A DNA stretch of 64,000 nucleotides from Massospora cicadina (taxonomy: Eukaryota; Entomophthoromycota; Entomophthoromycetes; Entomophthorales; Entomophthoraceae), in assembly GCA_022478985.1 (NCBI GenBank), contig JAKSZP010017403.1, positions 1 to 64,000 of the forward strand, given 5' to 3'. Within the stretch, counting starts at the first letter, position 1. Every line of letters begins with the position of its first letter. The notes below the pieces were generated by a model, which was not told where the DNA came from, made no database searches, and saw only the letters and a list, made by a program, of their open reading frames with translations. Both the position numbers and the translations under genes were made by a program. Of this stretch, positions 1 to 12,639 are shown one piece after another.

Positions 1-2
1 CT

Positions 3-911
3 ATAACACTAAAAGTGGAGAATGGGAAGTTGTATAAACAGGTGAGGGTAAGTGGCTTCCTTGCCTTCGGCCCTCAGAACGCGTACCTGCTATCCTAGAA
101 GCTCATTCCACCCTAGGGCATGGAGGCACAAAGAAAACTTATGAGTGGATTAAGGATCAGTACTATTGGGATGGAATAATGAAATCTATCATTGATGTCT
201 TAGAAGCTTACCTTACGTGTAAGAAGCAATTCAGTTTCAAAACTAGATATCAATATCAGCCCACTACCCCTCAACAACCATTCCACACCATCAGTTTGGA
301 TGTAGTAGGTTCCCTTTCTCAGACTACTAGTGGGAACAAGTTTATTCTAGTAGCTATTGATCATTTTACTAAGTGGGTGGAATCTGTGGCTCTTCCTGCT
401 CAAACAGTCAAGGCCACAGCCACCTTTTCACATCAATACTTTTTTTCCTTGACATGGCTATCCCCATTTACTACTGTGATAATGTTAAGAACTTCACCTC
501 CAGAGTAGTCAAAATCCTGGCCACATCCATGGGAGCCCAACAACTTTTCTCAGCTCCATACAATCCCTCCACCAACGGAACTGTGGAGAGAGCAAATGGT
601 ACCTTGGTGTCCATCCTACGGAAAATTGCCTCTTCTGATCCACTTTACTGGGATCAATTCTTAACCAGTGCTCTTATGGCCTACCAAATTAGCTATCACC
701 AGTTTTGAAAATGTCCCCCTTCCATGTCTTGTATGGGCGGGAACCAGAAATAACTGCACTCTTAGTCAAAGATGAATTCTCCTCTAGAGTTGATGAACCC
801 AAGAAGGTCATGAGAAGATTGGCTCAGCGCATCATTCAACTCCAAGATGAGGCTATGACCAATTTAGCAAAAACGGTGACTAAAGAAGGGCAGGCTGCAA
901 ATGAGATCTAA
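3..911 (+). pseudogene. Element 0: Ty3/gypsy pol 3' end (integrase), frameshifted
   Basis: Integrase part of a Ty3/gypsy polyprotein, which inserts the cDNA copy into host DNA. The N-terminal zinc-binding domain reads HSTLGH near 101-118, then YLTC near 210-221, where CxxC is expected; the first Cys appears changed to Tyr (TGC to TAC). The core follows with HTISLDVVG (first catalytic Asp, about 277-303), CDN (second Asp, about 475) and NGTVERANG (catalytic Glu, about 574-600). It ends with the family signature MSPFHVLYGREPEI at 706-750. Frame changes near 70, 450 and 705 and a stop at 909 break it, so it cannot make protein. It is a close relative of the family A integrases near 44.1 and 62.4 kb. 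The 5' part of the element lies outside the window. Confidence 0.93.
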
Positions 912-1120
912 ACTCCATCCTACATTCCATTTATCTGATATGGTATCATACTACCATAACTGCATCACTCCTAGAAGCGGTAAGCTTGGATCATTTGGTA
1001 GGGTCCTTTCAACATCACCTATAAACGAGGTAATGAGTATTCCATAAATTGTTAGCAACAGGAATTACCATCAACTGAGTACATGGCCGCTTCCTTTGGC
1101 TTAATTCGCCCCCAAACATT

Positions 1121-1134
1121 CTTGAGGGGGGTGA
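1121..1134 (+). other. Polypurine tract of element 0
   Basis: A purine-rich run with six Gs followed by TGA lies directly before an LTR beginning TGTCAG. Family A has related tracts at the same place (45048-45058 and 63245-63255). This is the expected plus-strand priming site. Confidence 0.7.
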
Positions 1135-1270
1135 TGTCAGACATTTGCCCTCTCAGCTGCAAAGGAAGAATGTCTTGAGTCAAAATCAGCTGATATGGTT
1201 AAATGTCAGACATTTACAAGTTTATGATGAACCTGAAAGAGATTTTAATATAAAAATGATATAAACAAAC
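1135..1270 (+). repeat. Start of element 0 3' LTR
   Basis: The LTR begins TGTCAGACATTT right after the polypurine tract, downstream of integrase as expected. The same 12 bases recur at 1204-1215, where the surrounding 15 bases (1201-1215, AAATGTCAGACATTT) form a perfect inverted repeat with 7-base arms. I could not find the LTR end; homology to other LTRs is lost where the orphan coding segment at 1271 begins. Confidence 0.65.
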
Positions 1271-1610
1271 AAAAGACCCTGGTTGATCCTTGGTGGAACC
1301 CTGCAAATTATGGTAACATCATTTGCATCCTGCACGGGCAATAAACCTAAATTGAACAGTCAGATTACTCCAACTATGCGAAAGACCTTGGGGAGACCAT
1401 TGGAAGGTACTCCCCCAGCCACAATCAGGTCCTTAAAAGCACCTACGTGGGGACCCCCCTTTATAGGCTTGGCAGGGGTCCCCCAAGGTGAAACAAATTT
1501 CTCAAGTGGGGTTGGCTGAAGTTCATAAATCTTTACCTCACATGTATATTTTGACCAATCATAATTCCTCTTCCATCATTCTACTAACATGAAGAGATTA
1601 TCCCAATTTT
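1271..1610 (+). pseudogene. Orphan conserved small ORF, copy 1 (KRPW/GGVP family)
   Basis: The translation contains KRPWLILGGTLQI near 1271-1310, APTWGPPFIGLAGVPQGE near 1440-1490, and WLKFINLYLTCIF near 1515-1555. These blocks occur in the same order in a minus-strand segment at 38181-38575 (KRPWPILGETLRI, TTYMGPSLFIALGGVPTG, WVQFIMFLLNGLVL). Stops and frame changes break this copy. I do not recognise the family. It lies just inside or after a 3' LTR in sense orientation, whereas the second copy is antisense inside another LTR, suggesting independent insertion. It could be part of an unidentified element's gag or a non-autonomous element. Confidence 0.55.
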
Positions 1611-4600
1611 CAATAGGCTGTTCCCCCATATTTCCTAATTAGACTAGGCTAAGCTATTCTAAACATATCCTTGAATTCCCCTCACCCCTAAAATACTTTC
1701 AATACTTAATGGTCAATGTAGAGGCAGATTGCTTTCTTTTTTTCCCCACACTTATAATAATATTATAAAACCCAATTTTAGAAGAGCTCCATTTTTAATT
1801 TTATTTAATTCTTTGTGGAATCCAGCAGCATAAAAGCACCAGTGAGCCAAAAACAGTTGGTTTCCCACAATACCCACAAAATAAAAATTATAAACCCAAG
1901 GAAAGCCAGGGAAAATGTTTATCTCTCAAAATTCACAATTTGCACAATTTGTTCAATGGATAATTATATTTTCATAGGAGAACATAAGTGTAAAAAATTT
2001 CAAAGATCTATCTAGTCTGGAAGGTAGTTAAAGACTAACACAAATAACTAATCACTGACTGCTTGTTAGTACCAAACTAGACTTATCAAAACAACTAAAA
2101 ACCACAAACAACATATAAAAACCAATTTATTATCTAAATCAAATCAATTACTAATTATTTATTAAAACTATCAAGATTATTATTCAATTTAAAGCCACCA
2201 ACATCTGGCAAAACTATTGAAACTATTGAATTAAATGATTATCAAACTACTCAGCCATAATAATATACCGACTACCATCATAAACTCATAGTAGCTTCAC
2301 TTGTTGCATTTAAACTTTTCATTTTATTATGAAAATCAAATTTTAAGGTATTATTGTATTTTCATTTGATTACATAAGTGTGCCAAATTATAAAACTTTA
2401 TCCAGTTTGGAAGTTAGTTAAAAATTAATCGCAAGATTCCACCACAGATAGACACCACAGTGAGTGGAAAAAATTTATTTTAAAAATGCTGGGTAAAACG
2501 AGCCATCAACATGATAAAAACTAAAGATAATATAAAAAACAGCTTTTTTCAACAATTATAGAATTTGACTTCTTAGCTAAATACTGTAAAAGGATGGATT
2601 ATAATTCAAAATTATGAACAAAAAGCAACGCCGGTAAATTATTAATCTTTAGATCTATCATTATAATAACTAGCAAATGCATTAATAAACATGGGTGAAG
2701 CTGTGGCTACTTAGTAATGTTTAATTCAAGTTTAAATGATTAATTAAAAAATTCCTCAGATCGTTTGCCAACCTCAAACGCCCTAAATTAAAAAGCCATT
2801 CATACAAAGCATCTGAATCAACTGAACCCATCAGGTTAACCATATCATGAAAATTGTGTCATTTGGGGTAAGTTCTATGTTATAAATTGAAAAAACACTA
2901 TGCAACGAACTATTTCGCCACAACCTTCATGATTAAAACATTAATATATATGCTAAAGGATCTTAACAATGGGGCGCGAGGAATTGATTTATAATATAAC
3001 ATAATTCAGGCAGTCATTCTTATGCAAATTGTTGATCACTTATGTTAGATCAAGTGGGGTTCAATTTTGCAAACATGTTTCCAAAAATGAAATTGAGCCC
3101 TAATTCATTTTTCCATAAGCTTCGCTACCCCGCTGCCCTGCCACCCCACTTTTCAGTAATTTTAAGTTTCATCAATATGCTTTCAAATTTACTAAGTCAT
3201 ATACCTTAGAATCCACCCAACATTACCCACACGCCTTTGGCTTCGTTCCATTCCCAATTTCACACAATATATAATAGCTTATTAATTTAGCTGATTATGC
3301 CATAACTTCCTCCAACAACCTTGAGTACAATTTCTGCCTTCAATTTAAGGAAGCTTACCCAGTTATCTATTATCAAACACCATTTATAGCGCACCATACC
3401 TGCCAGGCGGTTGAAAACCTGTAATTAGGCTAAAAATGGGATAATGCTAGAAGGTTTAGACGCCATATATAAGAATATAAAACTGAGCACCTTCTATATA
3501 CCAAATAATATATAGTAAAAAGGTGCACAGTGGAATAAGTGTAATAGTAAAAATATTTAGGCTACAGGCAATGAATCCTTAAGATATCACAATTAATTCT
3601 ATACCTAGATTCTTACCATTTAAAGTGTATATTCAGTGAACTCGTAGAAAAAATTAATATTACAGTGAATTCAAAGATAGTATAAAAATAAAATAAAATA
3701 TCTTTGTCAAATTACAAAATACTTGTGAGTTAATCTGGCTTCATAAAAATGAGGCTTATTAAGTGCTTCCTTTACACAAGCTTAAAGTGACCAGTTGTGG
3801 CTACAGTTTAACAGAGGTTATTTCTTAAGTGGGATAGGTGTTTTTTATTTGGACGACTCTAATTTATTTTTTACAGTTGAAAACTTCATGTAAATGTAAT
3901 TTAAGCACATATTTACTATATTAGCTTCAATATATAAGGTCTAAAGGAAATTCAAAAAGCTTGTTTTTTTATTACGCTTTAGTTATACATACAAGTTGAA
4001 CCAAATTTAAATAAAAGGAAAACACATATTTTCAATAAACTAGTTTGAGCTATATGGCATACTTGGATTCTATTATAAGGCCACCCAGCCAAAATCACTG
4101 TTGGAGTAAGTACTTGAAGCCAGGGCTTTATATTATACAAAGTTGTTGAAGACTTTAGACATTTAAAATAAAATAACAATTATTAACTAGATAGAAATCT
4201 TGATATTACTAAGTAAAGTACTTTATTTAAGAAAGTAGCTCTATTTATAGTACTAATATAAACAATGATAATTTTTTAATTAAGTGAAATGATGAGATAA
4301 TGAGATTTTATCAAGAATAATATTATATAACTTAGATACTAATGAATACAACAGAGAAGGTTGTTTTTCTGATATCCAGCGTTGCATTAGTCTATCTGAT
4401 GAATAGGAGGATATTCATCAGACAGCTCTCCATTGTACTTCTTAGGAACAATAGCGCATTGTTGAGTATCTCAATATCAACACAACACTAAGAACTGGTC
4501 TAGAATAATTACTGTTGAATTAGCAATACATTGGCAACTTCAATAGATAAATCTTGATTGGAATTTCGCCAATTAGTATTAAAATTTTCTGGGATAAGAA

Positions 4601-7600
4601 TAGGTTTGATTAGGTGCATTGGTAGTTGGAGCGCTAATAAGGTGATCCATTATGAATTCATCTAGTTGTTCATCTTCCATTTTTTTATTTCTCAATGCTG
4701 TGTAAATTAGGGGTACTGATGATTTGCGCCTTAAGCCTAATAAAGTAATAATTGATAATTTAATAGTAATAAATTTAGTCCGAGGTTGCCCAAATAAACA
4801 TATGAACAAAAAAAGGCCAAGGCTTCACACTACTAGAGAAGAACCTGACAGCTATAGAACCTATATATATACTGATATAACCAAAACTTTAGTTAAGAAT
4901 GCTTTAATTCTCAATTCCAATGCAAAATAATGCTTGTTAATCAAAGTGTGAAGAATGAAAGAATTTTGTTAATTTGTGAGTTCATATCAGACCAGATGAT
5001 TAGTTTTTGAGATGGTGGATCACTATTCATTATTTCTTTTTTATCATTAATTCTTATAATTTGATCCATATGTTAGGATCAGGACATTTAGGCATTTTCT
5101 ATTTGATATGTCCACACTAAAATCTACTTAGTAAATTATTGATTTATGGTAAACTATTTAAATTATTTATAAAACTTCTTTTTAGTATTATTTGCAAGGT
5201 GCTTAGTTTAGTGCAGCAATATAAATATATATATTTTCTCATTTGAAGCCAGAAAGAGAGCCCTATATGCTAAAATGGGATGTGTATTTAATTTTTTCTA
5301 AATTTCTTTGTAAACCAAATATAAGAAAGATTACCCAGTACTTTTAGGTAAAGAAGAAAGTTGCTAGAACATATCTTTTTCTTACACAGCTGAGTTATTT
5401 GAATTCTGAATTGCAATAACATCCTGTTATGGAATTAGTAGGGTCCCTAGTTTTTTATCAAAAGTACTTGTTGAATAGAAGTCCTGCTATGTCAAAATTT
5501 ACTCTATATTAGCGAGTCCAGAAGACCCACTATCTTTATTAAATGAATGATTGGCTCTGGGTATATTAATTGGACCATTAAAATTGTTCATGTTAGGTAA
5601 AGTTTTTCTTCTTTTTTGAAAATCCAAATGGTCCTTAAACATCTTGTCTCTAATTGTTATAAACGCTATCTTCCATAAAATCATTTCTGATAAAAGTTTT
5701 GATAAATTGCTAACTGGTTCATTCTGGGTGCCATTCTGACCTGTACCTTATATGAACCCCATGAATGGTGTGCCATATATGGTGGGCTTAAGGCCGCAAA
5801 ACCCTTAATCTGGGCTAAAATGAGGTCTCTCAAGTGTAAATACTGACATAAAGGCTTTGTGATCATTTAAAGCTGTTTCTAACCATTTCTACCAACTTCA
5901 AATCAAATTTAAACTTTTTTTGAATTGCTTGTCCTTTTATGTGGCCTTTATATTTTTTGCTTCCTTTTGCTGTACAAGGAAGACCAATTATACCACCTCA
6001 TTATTTAAACACTTATCTACTGATGTGCCATCATTGCATTGCTTAAGTCTAAGGTTTAACTAGTCACTACAAGTTCAATGTATCATCATGCTTCTAAAGT
6101 TTCATGGTATGCGTTTTATTATGACTGTTATAATTGCATTTAAAACAGATTAGAGGACACATCTTATTGCGCACAGTGAAAGGATGAGGCTTGTTGCTTC
6201 TTTACTAGATAAAGCCTTGCCTTTCATGTAATTGCGGTAATATACCCATCAGTATACATTCTATAGATTATCATAGCCCAGGTTAAGTCCATTTTCATGC
6301 AGTGTGAAGTATGCATTTTTTATATAAATAAAAATATAATGTGCCATATCTACCCAATTCCTCTGCAATTATATAAGATAAAGGATGAGCTCCATAGGTG
6401 TGGGTCTAAATATTAAAAAACTTTTTATAGTCAAAAAAGGGGAGTGCATGTCATGGGGTTTGATGAAGGTTCCTTTTCAGTTAAACTCCTTGACATAATA
6501 TGGCGTATCAAAACAAAAGTGTAATGCAGAAGTTCCTTTTTTTAATGGTTTAAAAACAAGGTCTAATATTCTTAAATTTAGAAAAAGTGATACTAACTTA
6601 AATTGAGAAAGCAGAATGATTGTCTGACATTCTACCTCATAGAATAAAATTCCATATACATCAAAGTAGACACATATTATATAATGTAAAGATTTTTGTA
6701 ATCCATGGCTAATTGCTTGGCATATTATATTCTTGTAAATCTTTTTATATTTTTTAGATAGATGTTTGTTCCATTTATTTGCGCTTATTTGAAGTCAACT
6801 GCAGAATTGTTTATACTAGATCACCCCATAGTTACAGCTATAAAAAGGCATTCACTAAGTATAAATTATTTTACATTTTTCTGATTAGTTGATAAAACAA
6901 AGACAATGATAACTTATCTTTTTTTATTTCATAAATCATAGTTGTTGCTTACAGGAGAAAATGCTTCTTTACCTATATATGTATTAATACAGCTATGAAA
7001 ATTGAAATTTAATCAATTATTTTTTTGGATTAGTACTCTATGTAAGATATGACAATTATTTTGAAAACAAACTATCCACTAAAAGTTTTTGTACAACCTA
7101 ATAATATGTTATATCATAAAAATACAAAAACTAAAATGGCTAACTCTTACAAAAGGTCAACTATTAGTGGACAAAGACTTTTTAGATTTTTTTAACCTAC
7201 CATATCTTCATATCCTGTCCTTATTATTTACTGCATTTATAATAGATAATATAATTGGTAAAGACTAATTGAATAGGGCGTTACTTCATACCTCATTTTA
7301 CTCTTTGCCATTTAGCTTTTTTCATGGATAAGTATTACAATGACTTTGATTTGTCCTTTTTTTAAATAAGAATAAATCAAAAGTTGATTATGCTTGCTTT
7401 TTTCATTAAATAAGTCTTATATATATTGCGTTATAAAGTGCTTTGATATCATGAACAAATCTAATGCATCTATATTGTTAAAACTGCTCAAATATGATCA
7501 AAATGGAGTATCTTTACATCATATATATAAAATAGATAAAAGATATGCCTCACACTTTTTTAGAAGTTAATTTTAGGTCATAATCTAAAAATCCTGGCTT

Positions 7601-8470
7601 TACATCCTAGCAACTCATCATTGTATGCTACTGATCTTACTTCATTTTACTCGCATGAAGTAACTAAGCCTTTTTTGACAATAATTATTGATTGTGGTAA
7701 TGAACGGCTTAGATTGACACCATACCCTCACCAAAGCATTTTCTGTTATCACCCTATGCTTTTAGTACTAATACTCCTAGCTTTACCAGTCTTTTCAAAA
7801 AATTAAAGTATGGTTATAGATGCAATATATAGTAAGTAAGGTCTGACTTGAGTAACTATACATTGATCTTGATCTGTTTACCAATCAAATCAAACTAATA
7901 CTTAACTCCTGATTTGCAAGAATATGACTTTGTATGGTGTACCTTCTACTCATATTTCTTTTATATTGAAGTAGAATTATAAAATAACTATATTTTTAGC
8001 TATCAAAACAAACTTAAATGTAAATTTGATGCTTTGGATCTTAAATAAGAGTAAATACTACACTATCAAGAGCATCCCATTTAATCAGGTTAAGTTCTAG
8101 AAATATAGAGTATTTGCCTTTAGGACATGATTTAAAAGTATCATCTTTATTTTTATTGTCAAATTGTCATTTTATGTTAATTACTAGAAAGCTTTATCAT
8201 GATTTTATGTAAAAAATAATTTCTCAAGAAAAGTAATTGATTTTATAGTACAATACTACTCACTGGAACTGACTTATCAAATCAAGTTAATTTAGTGAGT
8301 AAGGCTATCTGTATTATATTGTAATTTAAGGCAAGCCAACTAGGTGACCTATAATGCCAAGATGCTCATAGAGTAAAATAGCATTAAAAACACTGAAAAA
8401 ACCAGTGATGTAAAGAAACAATCATAAAAAGGTAAAAAAACAAAACCAAAAGATTTCACCAACTAGTTAG
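1611..8470. other. AT-rich stretch without recognisable genes
   Basis: No reading frame above about 80 codons and no retroelement motif that I could support. It contains homopolymer runs, short AT microsatellites and one degenerate tandem duplication (1969-2434). A weak reverse-transcriptase-like string near 6450-6490 was not accepted. Most likely very old, fully decayed repeat or intergenic DNA. Confidence 0.6.
1969..2434. repeat. Degenerate tandem duplication, spacing about 390 bp
   Basis: About 75 bases starting TTTTCAT at 1969 recur at 2359 with clear similarity (ACATAAGTGT, then CTATCTAGTCTGGAAG versus TTATCCAGTTTGGAAG, then TAGTTAAA). Weaker similarity follows downstream of both copies. 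Either an old tandem duplication or two parts of a decayed repeat. Confidence 0.5.
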
Positions 8471-8477
8471 ATAGTGA

Positions 8478-10730
8478 AAACCGCTATACCACATTGGCAG
8501 AGGGGTAAAGGGATTGGAAGGTACAAAAAACCATTGATACTTGGCTTAAACAGTGGCACAAGCCAGTAATCAAGGGTGTGGGAGCATCTAAATGTCGGGG
8601 TTTAACTGAATTCAGATGAGGGATCATGAGGACACGGTCAAACACATGAACTTCATAATTATTTTGCAAATTAATGCCCAGCTTAGAGGCAGGTATCAAG
8701 CAACATAAAAAGAACTTTAAATTTAGTTGGGTTAATCTTAGTGTTAATGGCAAACTTACATGCTGAAAAAGAATTATATACAAATCATTTTATGTCTGGT
8801 ATAGGGTGGTGATTTTTTGTTTGCCTGCAAGAGTGTAGTTAAATGGAAGTCAGTAGTGGATCCAAACCTTAAGCCAGTATTAATACTAACTTTACAGCAG
8901 GTTTGTGAGGGGAAAGATTTCAAGAAGGCAATGGCATCTTTGGCAAACTGGCGGCCACACTAGAAAGGCGCAGCATAAGTTTATGGGCATATTTGCAAAG
9001 ATGGAATTATGCATTAAATTCAGAATGGAAGTACTAACTGAAAAGGGGAGGCTTTAAAAATAGAGAAACTTGTTTACCTGATTCAGCTACCTCATCCACT
9101 AGGGCCAAGGAATCTGGTTGATTTATATTGGGGAATCAGCATAAGGATGGGTGTCAGGGGGTGAATAGGGATTCATTTGGTTGTAATTGATGGTCAATGC
9201 CTGATACTGATTGGGTGAATTAAACTCAGGCTGAAAATATTTCAAAAGGATTGGTGGGAGCAGAATTTTCTTATTGGCTCAATGGGCATCACAGCTAGGC
9301 AGATGATGGCAGCAAAACACCGCACTCAGATGGCTTTGGGTTGCATTGTAATTGATGCCATTAATGGAAGGGTTGGTAAAGCAGCCAGACAATTTTTAGC
9401 GTCTTATAAGAATAACAAGTGCGATAAATTTGTATACAAATTTCAACATAAGCCCCAAAAATAATGCTTTAGCGCCACATCAAAACATGCAAGCGAAATT
9501 ATCTTTGGTAAATACTAGGTTGATGTGGAGTGATGGTGGTAGTGGTACAAGGGCTGCTTGAAGCTCACCAGAAAGTGTGTTTTATTGGATGATGGGGTGA
9601 GTACTATAGGTACGCAGACCTGACACTAATTCATCACATAAAGTAATATCCAAAAGATGTGTTGTATATTTTAGTCATATTATGCCTAACATGCTATGTT
9701 CCAATACCAGTGGATTGGTTGAGGATGATCCTATATATCATTTACTAGTATCAATGGTTGTAGGCTTCTGAGGGAGGGAGGGAGCTCTGAGTTATTATTT
9801 GATATTGATTTGATGATTAATACTTCCTTATTTGTTAAGGATGAAACCTGATAGTTTACCAGATTGAGGGCAGGACCGCCTAGCTTGGTTGATTGAGTCA
9901 AAGGAATTTCCTACCAATGGCATGCCAAAGCTGCAGGTCAATGAGTTTAACGCTATGCTCCAGCAACAAATTCTGACAATTCTAATAGGAGGGCATTAAG
10001 ATGCCAAAATACTATATATGTATGGGATTATTTACCTAAGAGAAACATCTTGAAATTAGTATACTAACTTTTACTAGCAATTGGGTTTTTAGCTGATTTA
10101 AGACGGAAGTTCCTAGTATCATAGTGAACAATGATCAAGTGTCAACTAAACCATTATTGGCTCAGATTTGTGTTCTTTGTCGTCATAAAAAATTTTTATT
10201 AAGTTAGGAATACACTCTGAACCTGTTCAGTGCCACTTCTCAACAAGTTTCAAAGGGAGATCAGCAAACTACCCTTTACCATGGTGTCAGCATGGAGGTG
10301 AGTGCAAGTGGTAGGAACTAGGACTTTTATAAGAGATAGGTGTTTCTACCAAGGCTGCACCAACCTCCTCAGTGGGAAACTCTATATCAAACTATCACTA
10401 TATTGGCAAAAATTATTAAGCCATCCCAATCAAAGGCAGCAGTGACAAGACTAATAATTGCTCTTTTGGAATATGGGAATAGTTTTATGTAGTCAACACA
10501 AAAGCATAAGAAATTTGTATAGTGAATAAATGTAAAGTTCAGGGTGAAGTTGTTGGATGTGCGCAAGATGGATTTCTAAGTCCTTTAGTGGGAAAAATTA
10601 TCCAGAAGGGTTCAGTGGGATACTTAAACTTATCTTAACACATTTGAGTGCAAAGAGAAAAACACTAAGGGGTGGAGCGCTTCTGCTCCACACTGGAAAT
10701 TATGCAGTGGTGACTTAGTATTAGGATTTT
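8478..10730 (-). pseudogene. Gag-like cassette, copy a (minus strand, pol-less family)
   Basis: The longest copy of a sequence found five times on the minus strand (a 8478-10730, b 12640-14300, c 27540-29200, d 51400-52300, e 53400-54665). Its C-terminal end reads DAPTPLITGLCHC then FQSLYPSANVV at about 8484-8600, matching LDSPTSLIS and LLTPISSTTV in copy c. The 10290-10440 part matches copy d near 51840-51960, and 10670-10730 matches the proline-rich N-terminal end of copy d in nucleotides. Many stops interrupt it. No protease, RT or integrase motif is attached. By position next to an LTR it is probably a gag gene, but no zinc knuckle was seen, so 'gag-like' is inference. Confidence 0.5.
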
Positions 10731-11370
10731 GATAAGCCCATTTACCAAGCTTAATTAATTGCAAAGATTCTGCTTGTCCACCAGGGGATGAATCTCACTA
10801 GTGGATGTAGGAATTATCATTTATCTATAATAACTATTGTTTGGAAAAAAATTTTACTAGCAAATATCTAGTATTCCGCCAGGTTATAATCTGTTGTATC
10901 GATACTGTTTTGTTGGGGGTGATCCTCAACAGTAAACAAGTGATTAGATTGTCAATTTATATATTTATATCATAATAAATTCATAGGAGCCGATTGGGTT
11001 TTGTGGCCAATTGATAAGGGGTTTAAAAGTTGCTAGGTGAGTGATGCCGCCTGTGGTAAGCAACTTGTAAGTTAATTTTATATGGATCTCAATTCTGATG
11101 TTTATGGGTTAAGTCCCATTACCTAAGCAGGTTATTAAACTAATGATGGTGACACGCTGAGGCTGAGCAAAGTTGTTGGGACATGTTCTTTGCTTCAACC
11201 TGAGAAGAGGTCACAATGATAGTTGGCAGTAAAATCTGACTAAGCCAATGAGGAAGATCACCTGAAGCAACCCTGAGTGTTTAATTTATAAGTGACAGCT
11301 GCCGTTTCCAATTAAGGAACCAACAGAAGAGTTGGGCTCCTAATTCACTTTATAAATTCTCTTGCATTTT
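10731..11370 (-). repeat. LTR of the gag-only family, copy between cassettes a and b
   Basis: This stretch is similar to the 52334-52925 part of the well-bounded LTR between cassettes d and e. Anchors are TTCCGCCAGG (10874 and 52441), a block near 10990-11020 resembling 52510-52550, and GAAGAGGTCA (11202 and 52771). It lies beside the proline-rich end of cassette a, just as the other lies beside cassette d. Its far end is obscured by a foreign LTR. Confidence 0.5.
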
Positions 11371-11379
11371 TGATAAATA

Positions 11380-12212
11380 AAGCATATAGATAGTTATATA
11401 AGATATCTCATTACTTAAAAATAGACTATTATACAATTAACGTATATTTTGCTCTTGAGACTGGAGTGGAAGTATAGATAATTTTCCTATTTTATTGCTA
11501 TCTTCGTAAATTCTGCATGAAGAGAAGAGAAGAACCACTGAACCTAATGCTAGGTTAAGTTTGATCAGAAGAGGAAAGAAGTCCCTAACCATATTCCAGA
11601 AGAACATGACGAATCTTTTTAGTCTCAAATATATCTAGTTTATTATACATTTATTTTATCTAGTATTTTTTGGATTAGAATAGATGGAAAAGATATCCTG
11701 AGATAAATAAACATCATGTTTTCCGCGGCTCTTGCGTCAAGAGAGAAAGGGATATAAGTTTGACTAAGAAGGCTACTGAACTATAAGTGCTGGATAGGTC
11801 TAAGGAGAGGACCTCTAAGCCAGAATCAGGAGTCAAGCCTCAAGATTATAAGTACCCTAAAGAACCGCTAAACCTACAGCCAGTAGGTTAAGTTCTGTTG
11901 CCATCCAGAAGTTACCAACCCAGAGGAGTTTAAGGATTAGTAATTTCTTTGTTATCTGGAGAGTTTAATAGTACCTTCACAAGTGAGTTGGAGGAATTTG
12001 TAACTTTCCAAGAAGAACCCTGAGCAGGAGAAATATTTTGTTATGAGAAGCTCAACTAGATGCTAGTCTTCATACTAGTATCAATCACCCACATTTCCTT
12101 ATCAGATTATCTATCAACAACTATATATTGCACATATAAAGTACCTGTTCAGAAATCTAGGGATCTGAAGCGAGATACAATCCTAAAAGAGTACAGCTTC
12201 AAGATTTTAACA
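11380..12212 (+). repeat. Plus-strand LTR ending at a primer-binding site
   Basis: The right edge is fixed by TTTTAACA followed by TGGTGCTCAATACAGGGG, which is LTR end plus primer-binding site. A TATA-like CATATAAAG lies at about 12132-12140, a plausible U3 promoter. The left edge is not visible; about 11380 is where homology to the 52.3-53.3 kb LTR fades. It seems to have landed inside the LTR joining gag-like cassettes a and b. No gag or pol is recognisable downstream before cassette b. Confidence 0.45.
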
Positions 12213-12213
12213 T

Positions 12214-12231
12214 TGGTGCTCAATACAGGGG
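12214..12231 (+). other. Primer-binding site
   Basis: TGGTGCTCAATACAGGGG directly after an LTR-like CA end. The leading TGG pairs with a tRNA CCA tail. Nearly the same sequence follows LTRs at 24683 (minus), 49757 and 56761. Confidence 0.65.
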
Positions 12232-12639
12232 TTAGTTAATTAAACACAAGCTCCTAAACTTTAACACATAGAAATTATCAATCTTAGTATAGCAATTAAT
12301 GGTGTTTTCAAAATTTGCTATCAGTTAAAAATTGCTTAGAAAAGGGGCCTTTGTAGTTATATTAGAATCATATAGTTAAGGGAATGAAGATAACAATTTA
12401 ATGTTTAAAAGTTATCAAAAAAATAAAAGAATAAGATATTCTAATTTATTATATTATTCACTTTTATTAACTTTAAAAGTAGAAAAATTTATTCAAGGTA
12501 AGCCAACTAAGAGATGAACACTACCAAAGCATAAAAAACTAAACTAATTTAAGATATAATAATGTTCAAGACGAGATTAACAGATCACTCAAACTACCTC
12601 AAAAAAAGAAAATTGACATAAACTTACAAAGTGAAACCA

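Noticed and set aside
6429..6500. Possible RT fragment (WGLMKVPFQLN resembling FGLTNAPATFQ)
   Set aside because: One short weak match with no YxDD or other pol motif in order nearby.
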